IMG/VR virus record: IMGVR_UViG_3300033145_000557
Span: 1 to 26,479 of that record
From: a virus
Length of the DNA: 26,479 bases
Strand: one strand, 5' to 3'
Under the pieces are notes generated by a model. It was not told the origin of the DNA. It did no database searches and saw only the letters and a list, made by a program, of their open reading frames with translations. A program made the position numbers and the translations under genes. Positions 23,806 through 26,479 of this stretch are shown here, piece after piece (position 1 is the stretch's first letter; every line of letters starts with the position of its first letter).

Positions 23806-24021
23806 ATGGCTGGATACGATGACCCAAATCATGAAGGCAATTCTGAAAAATACCATACTGGCAAACTTTGCATTGAAGGTTGCGGAAGGCCCGCTGGAAC
23901 GGCATGGTCTCCGTATTGGTGTTTTGAATGTAATGTGAAAAGAATCAATCGAATCAACGAACAATTTGAACAGATAACAAGCCGCTTGAGCCGACTCGAA
24001 AAACCGAGCGGCTCAGCTTAG
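23806..24021 (+). CDS. Cassette protein 1, small zinc-binding type (71 aa)
   Basis: ATG 23806 has CAGGAG upstream and begins 22 bases after the cassette border. Cys pairs CIEGC (C22, C26) and WCFEC (C39, C42) suggest a zinc site. The last 16 residues (QITSRLSRLEKPSGSA) and the stop are encoded inside attC site B. No family name is known to me. It may bind nucleic acid or a partner protein, but this is a guess from the cysteines. Confidence 0.65.
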   Translation: MAGYDDPNHEGNSEKYHTGKLCIEGCGRPAGTAWSPYWCFECNVKRINRINEQFEQITSRLSRLEKPSGSA

Positions 24022-24030
24022 ACGTTAAAC
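23972..24030 (+). other. attC site B (59 bases)
   Basis: Left box AGATAAC and right box GTTAAAC (matches GTTRRRY) frame a strong hairpin: TGAGCCG (23987-23993) with CGGCTCA (24009-24015), one unpaired A (23994), then CTCG with CGAG and a 6-base loop. The cut is expected after G24024. This is the typical form and size of a short attC, and the gene upstream ends inside it. Confidence 0.85.
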
Positions 24031-24045
24031 AGCAGGAGCAAAATT

Positions 24046-24312
24046 ATGTGTTATTGCACGATAGATGATGGCCCAGCCGTGTTTTGGGAATCAAGGCCCG
24101 TAGCGAGAAAAACTCATGTATGTTGTGAATGTAGTTCTAAAATCGACCCTGGTGAAAAATATTACCTGTTTAAAGGTGTTTGGGAGGGCGGGTTCGCTAC
24201 GTTCAAGCAGTGCGAGATATGTAAGAATGTGTGGGATGAAGCCATGTCGGGAGGTATTGAGTGTATTTGTTTTGGGAAACTGTGGGAAACTGTGGGTAGT
24301 GACTATGAGTAA
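24046..24312 (+). CDS. Cassette protein 2, cysteine-rich (88 aa)
   Basis: ATG 24046 follows CAGGAG 22 bases after the border. The product has nine cysteines in groups: MCYC (2, 4), HVCCEC (26, 27, 29), QCEIC (56, 59) and ECIC (73, 75), with KIDPGEKYYLFKGVWEGGF between. A CECxxKIxPGE start followed by a W-E/D-G strand is found in small phage-type zinc proteins, so this may be a phage gene taken up as a cassette. The C-terminus is altered by a 10-bp tandem repeat at 24274-24293. Confidence 0.68.
   Translation: MCYCTIDDGPAVFWESRPVARKTHVCCECSSKIDPGEKYYLFKGVWEGGFATFKQCEICKNVWDEAMSGGIECICFGKLWETVGSDYE
24274..24296 (+). repeat. 10-bp tandem repeat at the 3' end of cassette gene 2
   Basis: GGGAAACTGT occurs at 24274-24283 and again at 24284-24293, with GGG after it. 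Ten is not a multiple of three, so a change in copy number would move the reading frame and the stop codon of the gene. With the present two copies the stop is at 24310, just ahead of attC site C. Confidence 0.8.
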
Positions 24313-24318
24313 GCCGCT

Positions 24319-24418
24319 GTTTAACCAGCCGTTACACGCAGACCGAAAAAGCCGGGACGATTTTTAAAAACTGAAAATTCTTGCTGGCTTTTTCGGCAGG
24401 TGAACTTTGACGTTAGGT
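24319..24418 (+). other. attC site C (100 bases)
   Basis: Both end boxes match the consensus exactly: GTTTAAC (24319-24325) for RYYYAAC and GTTAGGT (24412-24418) for GTTRRRY. The arms CCGAAAAAGCC (24343-24353) and GGCTTTTTCGG (24386-24396) pair over 11 bases. The cut is expected after G24412. Confidence 0.9.
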
Positions 24419-24422
24419 GCTT

Positions 24423-24650
24423 ATGAATTTTGACAAAGACTATAAAGAGTTTCTTGAATGGGAAAAAACCAAGGGTGGTACATGTAGCCCGACTGAATTT
24501 ACAGCAGAGGAAGATGTTTCAATTCGACTTTTTGTCGCATACCTGAATTGTAGGTATGCAAATACACACCTAACCAGCGCCATACACTCGGACGGGCAAA
24601 GCAAGGCGGCTGAAATCGAACGACAAATTATAGAAGATGCCCGCCGGTGA
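24423..24650 (+). CDS. Cassette protein 3, hypothetical (75 aa)
   Basis: I use ATG 24423 (a GTG at 24417 is on the attC right box). The product is acidic and helical (MNFDKDYKEFLEWEKTKGG, TEFTAEEDVSIRLFVAYLNCRYA). Residues 49-75 are encoded by attC site D, including LTSAIHSDGQ. No family is recognised. The natural protein probably ends near residue 50, with the tail added by the recombination site. Confidence 0.6.
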   Translation: MNFDKDYKEFLEWEKTKGGTCSPTEFTAEEDVSIRLFVAYLNCRYANTHLTSAIHSDGQSKAAEIERQIIEDARR

Positions 24651-24665
24651 TGGCGGACGTTATAC
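24568..24665 (+). other. attC site D (98 bases)
   Basis: ACCTAAC (24568-24574) matches RYYYAAC exactly and GTTATAC (24659-24665) matches GTTRRRY except one base. The arms pair in four blocks, CGCCAT/ATGGCG, CAC/GTG, CGG/CCG and CGGGC/GCCCG. Unpaired bases A24584, T24588 and A24592 all lie on one arm. This is a textbook attC folding pattern. Confidence 0.93.
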
Positions 24666-24730
24666 GGCAACGAATTTTTGAGTATCTTGAAAATAAAGTT
24701 TAAATATTATCATTTTTATTGAAAAAAGAC

Positions 24731-24759
24731 TTGACAAATATCAAACAAGGCGTTATCTT
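24731..24759 (+). promoter_or_regulatory. Cassette-borne promoter
   Basis: TTGACA (24731-24736), a perfect -35 box, and TATCTT (24754-24759) are 17 bases apart. A TATAAT at 24759-24764 is a further -10-like sequence at longer spacing. Transcription would start near 24766, inside the inverted repeat that leads to the gene at 24810. It is the clearest sigma-70-like promoter in the window and is expected to serve this cassette alone. Confidence 0.7.
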
Positions 24760-24801
24760 ATAATTAAGTGAGCGAGAGAAATATAAACATTTAATTATAA
24801 G
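24757..24801 (+). promoter_or_regulatory. Inverted repeat overlapping promoter and ribosome site
   Basis: CTTATAATTAA (24757-24767) and TTAATTATAAG (24791-24801) are perfect 11-base inverted repeats, 23 bases apart. The right arm ends in the AAG of the AAGGAG ribosome site (24799-24804), and the left arm overlaps the -10 region. It could be an operator for a dimeric repressor or an RNA hairpin that hides the ribosome site. Confidence 0.55.
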
Positions 24802-24808
24802 GAGACAA

Positions 24809-24810
24809 AA
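24809..24810 (+). other. Start point of cassette gene 4a (marker)
   Basis: Zero-length marker for the ATG chosen for the gene 24810-25151: AAGGAG at 24799-24804 is 5 bases before it. Confidence 0.3.
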
Positions 24811-25151
24811 TGAAACTAATTCACGAAAAAAAGGCATTTGAAAAATCATTAATAAAAACTTTGGCAAATATGGTTGTTGTTGGCAAAAACGCAAAACCTA
24901 TATTGGCGGGAGACTTAATCGCCGCCTATGCAAATATTGACCGGATTACAAAAAAAACAAAATGGGCGGTTGAGATCTGGCAGTCTATTATAATCCTGAC
25001 CGAGGCTGACGTAATGATCGGCACGCATAATCCTAAAACCGGAAAAGTACAACGCGCGGACATCGCCCGCACAGAGGGAAATATTGAAAACATCACAAAG
25101 GCCCAAACCATCAACGATCTCTTGATTATTTTTGGGCGAAAAAATGATTAG
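24810..25151 (+). CDS. Cassette protein 4a, hypothetical (113 aa)
   Basis: This 113-residue protein has its own promoter and an AAGGAG site. It is mixed helix and strand (MKLIHEKKAFEKSLIKTLANMVVVGKNA, LIAAYANIDRITKKTKWAVEIWQSIIILTEADVMIG, GKVQRADIARTEGNIENITKAQTINDLLIIFG), with no membrane segment or known motif. It is followed by a strong hairpin. Independent control signals are unusual for a cassette gene and suggest a toxin, antitoxin or defence-type product; the sequence itself does not show which. Confidence 0.65.
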   Translation: MKLIHEKKAFEKSLIKTLANMVVVGKNAKPILAGDLIAAYANIDRITKKTKWAVEIWQSIIILTEADVMIGTHNPKTGKVQRADIARTEGNIENITKAQTINDLLIIFGRKND

Positions 25152-25157
25152 CCCCAA

Positions 25158-25183
25158 AGAGGCCCGGCTTCGGCTGGGCCTCT
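25158..25183 (+). terminator. Hairpin after cassette gene 4a (terminator-like)
   Basis: AGAGGCCC (25158-25165) pairs with GGGCCTCT (25176-25183) and the stem continues (GU pair, GC) to a C(TTCG)G tetraloop, 11 bp in all. No T run follows (CACAAAACC), so it is either an intrinsic terminator of a weak type or an RNA-stabilising end. It begins 7 bases after the stop codon. Confidence 0.6.
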
Positions 25184-25228
25184 CACAAAACCAAAACAGC
25201 CGAAGAGAACTATAAACATTTAATTAGT

Positions 25229-25272
25229 GTCAGAACGAAAACCAAGATTTTTCGGACATTCGAACGTTTGAA
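25229..25272 (+). other. Very weak attC-like sequence E
   Basis: CGAAAA (25237-25242, after CAGAAC) can pair with TTTTCG at 25249-25254, and TCAGAACG faces CGTTTGA. The right box GTTTGAA (25266-25272) does not match GTTRRRY, so this may not be a recombination site. If it is not, genes 24810-25151 and 25284-25463 form one two-gene cassette between sites D and F. Confidence 0.2.
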
Positions 25273-25283
25273 GAGGTAGCTAT

Positions 25284-25463
25284 ATGAGAGGCGGAAAAAG
25301 AAAAGGCGCCGGACGAAAGCCCGGCATCAACAAAATCAGCGTGTCAACGAAATTGACGCGCTGGATTGTTGCATGGTTAAAAACAAGAGAAAATCAGGCA
25401 GTTACGATAGAAACGGCCTTGATTGAGTACTACAAACTACAGAAACCGAAACAGGACGTATAA
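25284..25463 (+). CDS. Cassette protein 4b, small RHH-like protein (59 aa)
   Basis: ATG 25284 follows AGAGGTAG. The product starts MRGGKRKGAGRKPG, a basic opening frequent in small ribbon-helix-helix-like proteins of phages and cassettes. Then come a strand (INKISVSTKLTRWI) and two helices (VAWLKTRENQAV, IETALIEYYKLQ). That is the RHH layout, so DNA binding is likely. The stop TAA (25461-25463) is part of the left box of attC site F. It might regulate the neighbouring gene and its inverted repeat, which is inference. Confidence 0.72.
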   Translation: MRGGKRKGAGRKPGINKISVSTKLTRWIVAWLKTRENQAVTIETALIEYYKLQKPKQDV

Positions 25464-25518
25464 CCAGCCGCTGCAGGCGAGCCCAAAAAGTCGGGCCGCC
25501 TGAGATAGGACGTTATAA
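25458..25518 (+). other. attC site F (61 bases)
   Basis: Boxes GTATAAC (25458-25464) and GTTATAA (25512-25518) enclose a good hairpin: CAGGCG (25474-25479) with CGCCTG (25497-25502), an unpaired A25480, then GCCC with GGGC and an 8-base loop. The cut is expected after G25512. The stop of the gene before it lies in the left box. Confidence 0.85.
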
Positions 25519-25521
25519 ACG

Positions 25522-25743
25522 ATGAAATGTAAGCATTTACGAATAATTATTCAAGAAGAAAGTACCGCTTCGACCACGCATATGCGCGATAGGTCTGGCG
25601 AATGGTCAAATAATTCAGATTTTGGAAACTACACTGGGACCCTTAGGGTTGAATGTCTTGATTGCGGGTTACATAAAACCTATTACAAAAACAAGAAAAT
25701 GCCAAAATGGTTACAAAAATGTTTCAAAGAACTCGGTTTATAA
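25522..25743 (+). CDS. Cassette protein 5, small zinc-binding type (73 aa)
   Basis: The ATG is only 10 bases after the cassette border and has no clear ribosome site. The product begins MKCKHLRIIIQEE (C3, H5) and later has VECLDCGLHKTYY (C45, C48), a split zinc-ribbon pattern around a variable loop (SGEWSNNSDFGNYTG). The stop lies in the left arm of attC site G. Proteins of this kind, with CKH at the start and CxDCG later, are common among small phage and cassette ORFs. The function is not known. Confidence 0.65.
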   Translation: MKCKHLRIIIQEESTASTTHMRDRSGEWSNNSDFGNYTGTLRVECLDCGLHKTYYKNKKMPKWLQKCFKELGL

Positions 25744-25804
25744 CAAGCCGCTTGACCTGGCCGCTCAAAAACAGTTTAATAATGGCTGATTTAAGACGTT
25801 AGGA
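25738..25804 (+). other. attC site G (67 bases, degenerate)
   Basis: Left box TTATAAC (25738-25744) and right box GTTAGGA (25798-25804). The left arm shares 16 bases (ATAACAAGCCGCTTGA) with site B. The arms CTTGACCTGGCC and GGCTGATTTAAG pair with seven Watson-Crick and about three G-T pairs. It is a poorer hairpin than the others, but the ends and position are right. Confidence 0.65.
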
Positions 25805-25809
25805 GGTTT

Positions 25810-26046
25810 ATGAAAATAGTAAAGATAGATAATTGTGCTGTCTGCCCTCACAAAATATGGGTATCACCTACAGAAAAAGTTTGCAGGCTTTCTAATTGTA
25901 AAATTATTAATGTGCCTGTTGCAGCTATCCCGGATTGGTGTCCGCTTGAAGACGCCATCCTAACCAGCGCCATGCACTCGGACGGCGAGGGGCGGAGCAT
26001 TTGTGATTATGGTGAAGATGGTTGTATCTATCTCTTGCGGAATTGA
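25810..26046 (+). CDS. Cassette protein 6, cysteine-containing (78 aa)
   Basis: ATG 25810 has the site AGGAGG at 25801-25806, of which AGGA belongs to the right box of attC site G. The product begins MKIVKIDNCAVCPH (C9, C12), then KVCRLSNCK (C25, C30) and IPDWCPLED (C44), a pattern like small iron- or zinc-binding phage-type proteins ending in WCPLED. From residue 50 on (LTSAMHSDGEGRS ... LLRN) it is encoded by attC site H. The core therefore ends at about residue 49. Confidence 0.68.
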   Translation: MKIVKIDNCAVCPHKIWVSPTEKVCRLSNCKIINVPVAAIPDWCPLEDAILTSAMHSDGEGRSICDYGEDGCIYLLRN

Positions 26047-26088
26047 CTGCGGGAAGCAACTCACCGCCGGTGATGGCGGACGTTAGGA
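25958..26088 (+). other. attC site H (131 bases)
   Basis: Left box TCCTAAC (25958-25964) and right box GTTAGGA (26082-26088). The arms repeat those of site D nearly exactly: CGCCAT/ATGGCG, CAC/GTG and CGG/CCG, with unpaired G25974, T25978 and A25982. A long variable centre separates them. The cut is expected after G26082. Confidence 0.9.
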
Positions 26089-26108
26089 AGCTTTATGGAG
26101 AATAAAAT

Positions 26109-26387
26109 ATGCCAGGGAAAAAACAGATCAAATGGCAAAAAAAATTAGAGGCTTGGAACGAAAATCCTAAAGGCTTGGATGAAATAAATACAATCTTTTT
26201 CGATAAGCAATTAATAGATTTTCCTCCGAAAAAAATTGACAGCACGCCCTTGCCGATTTTTAAAACACTAAAGGCTATGGCGGTTGATATGGGAAAATTG
26301 ACACTTGCAAATACTCTATTTAAAAGGCTAAGGTGGGTTGTTGATAAGGAAACGGGCTGTTGGAATATTGTTTCACACAAAGGATAA
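26109..26387 (+). CDS. Cassette protein 7, hypothetical (92 aa)
   Basis: ATG 26109 has GGAG 8 bases upstream. The product is basic and helical at the start (MPGKKQIKWQKKLEAWNENPKGLDEINTIF), and later has FKTLKAMAVDMGKLTLANTLFKRLRWVVDKETGCWNIV. The first part (the GKKQIKWQKKLEAWNxNPKGLDEI pattern) looks like a small phage- or toxin-antitoxin-type basic protein; I cannot name the family. A cassette that begins at 26083 would need its attC beyond the window edge. Confidence 0.6.
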   Translation: MPGKKQIKWQKKLEAWNENPKGLDEINTIFFDKQLIDFPPKKIDSTPLPIFKTLKAMAVDMGKLTLANTLFKRLRWVVDKETGCWNIVSHKG

Positions 26388-26479
26388 GGAGCGGGTCGAG
26401 GTGTAAGGCGTTGAGCTGTGCGCTGTAAGTCACTGATATTGCAAGGTACTGTGAAAGATTTAAACGGATATCACGGTTA
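26388..26479. other. Right end of window, no supported feature
   Basis: These 92 bases have no clear ORF, tRNA or full attC. TTTAAAC near 26460 could be the left box of another attC that continues outside, but this is weak. Nothing else is recognised. Confidence 0.4.

Larger units (their letters stand above)
24782..25226 (+). repeat. Direct repeat flanking cassette gene 4a
   Basis: The 16-base sequence TATAAACATTTAATTA occurs at 24782-24797 and at 25211-25226, each preceded by a GAGA(G/A)-rich stretch. One copy lies in the 5' leader of the gene, the other between its hairpin and the next gene. It may be a binding site for the encoded protein or a trace of duplication; no role is shown. Confidence 0.7.
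23719..26479 (+). mobile_element. Integron-type cassette array without visible integrase
   Basis: From about 23719 the genes become short cassettes, all in one direction, each followed by an attC-like site that ends G^TTA. Predicted cassette borders (after the G) are 23783, 24024, 24412, 24659, 25512, 25798 and 26082. Six sites have paired arms, and most have unpaired extra bases on one arm, as known for attC. No integron integrase and no attI lie in the window, so it resembles a CALIN. It continues past the right edge. The array touches the phage early operon with no other boundary visible. Confidence 0.8.

Noticed and set aside
24809-24810. Zero-length start marker listed among features
   Set aside because: It only marks the chosen start codon and is not a separate element; disregard it as a feature.
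26095-26148. ATG 26095 as the start of cassette gene 7
   Set aside because: It is out of frame with the long ORF and stops after 17 codons.
23719-26479. CRISPR array
   Set aside because: The repeated elements are hairpin sites of unequal length between genes, not short regular repeats with spacers.

Overview
The window is one strand of a tailed-phage (or prophage) genome whose right end runs into a set of integron-type gene cassettes. All supported genes lie on the + strand, are tightly packed and often overlap by 1-13 bases. The virion genes are of the phage Mu kind, with a contractile (myovirus) tail. The host is probably a Gram-negative bacterium: there is an O-antigen-ligase-like membrane protein, a Mu-type baseplate and integron cassettes. 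A more exact host (for example a Desulfobacterota-like or other environmental proteobacterium) is only a guess. No tRNA, rRNA, CRISPR array, IS transposase, terminase, portal, capsid gene, phage integrase or integron integrase is visible here.

Region 1 (1-11444) is the late tail and lysis block. It starts with the end of a tape-measure protein. Then come a DNA-circularisation-type tail protein (Mu gp43-like), the hub (gp44/P-like), the spike (gp45-like), a 2.4 kb set of less familiar structural or accessory ORFs, and gp46-, gp47- and gp48-like wedge proteins. A tail fibre gene follows; its reading frame is broken by a perfect 80-bp tandem duplication. After it come a fibre-associated protein, a small membrane protein, an M15-type endolysin, a three-TM holin and a basic protein of unclear role.

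Region 2 (11445-12026) is non-coding. It holds a weak hairpin, a threefold 10-bp direct repeat and a probable early promoter.

Region 3 (12027-23700) is the early or replication operon. It encodes small zinc-ribbon and membrane proteins, a PDDEXK exonuclease, a short RecQ helicase, a probable recombination/annealing protein, an SMC/SbcC-like ATPase, a DUF1937 protein, a helicase-methyltransferase fusion carrying a full intein with a LAGLIDADG homing endonuclease, a RusA resolvase and an O-antigen-ligase-like membrane protein. Together these suggest recombination-driven replication plus DNA modification. No DNA polymerase is seen.

Region 4 (about 23719-26479) looks like an integron cassette array with no integrase in the window. 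Short genes, all pointing the same way, are separated by attC-like sites with AAC...GTTA ends, long imperfect hairpins and extrahelical bases. Six sites are convincing or fair and two are weak. Several encoded proteins end inside their attC. A cassette array directly next to a phage replication operon is the most unusual feature of the window. Whether it is carried by the phage or belongs to a host chromosome beside a prophage cannot be decided from this sequence.
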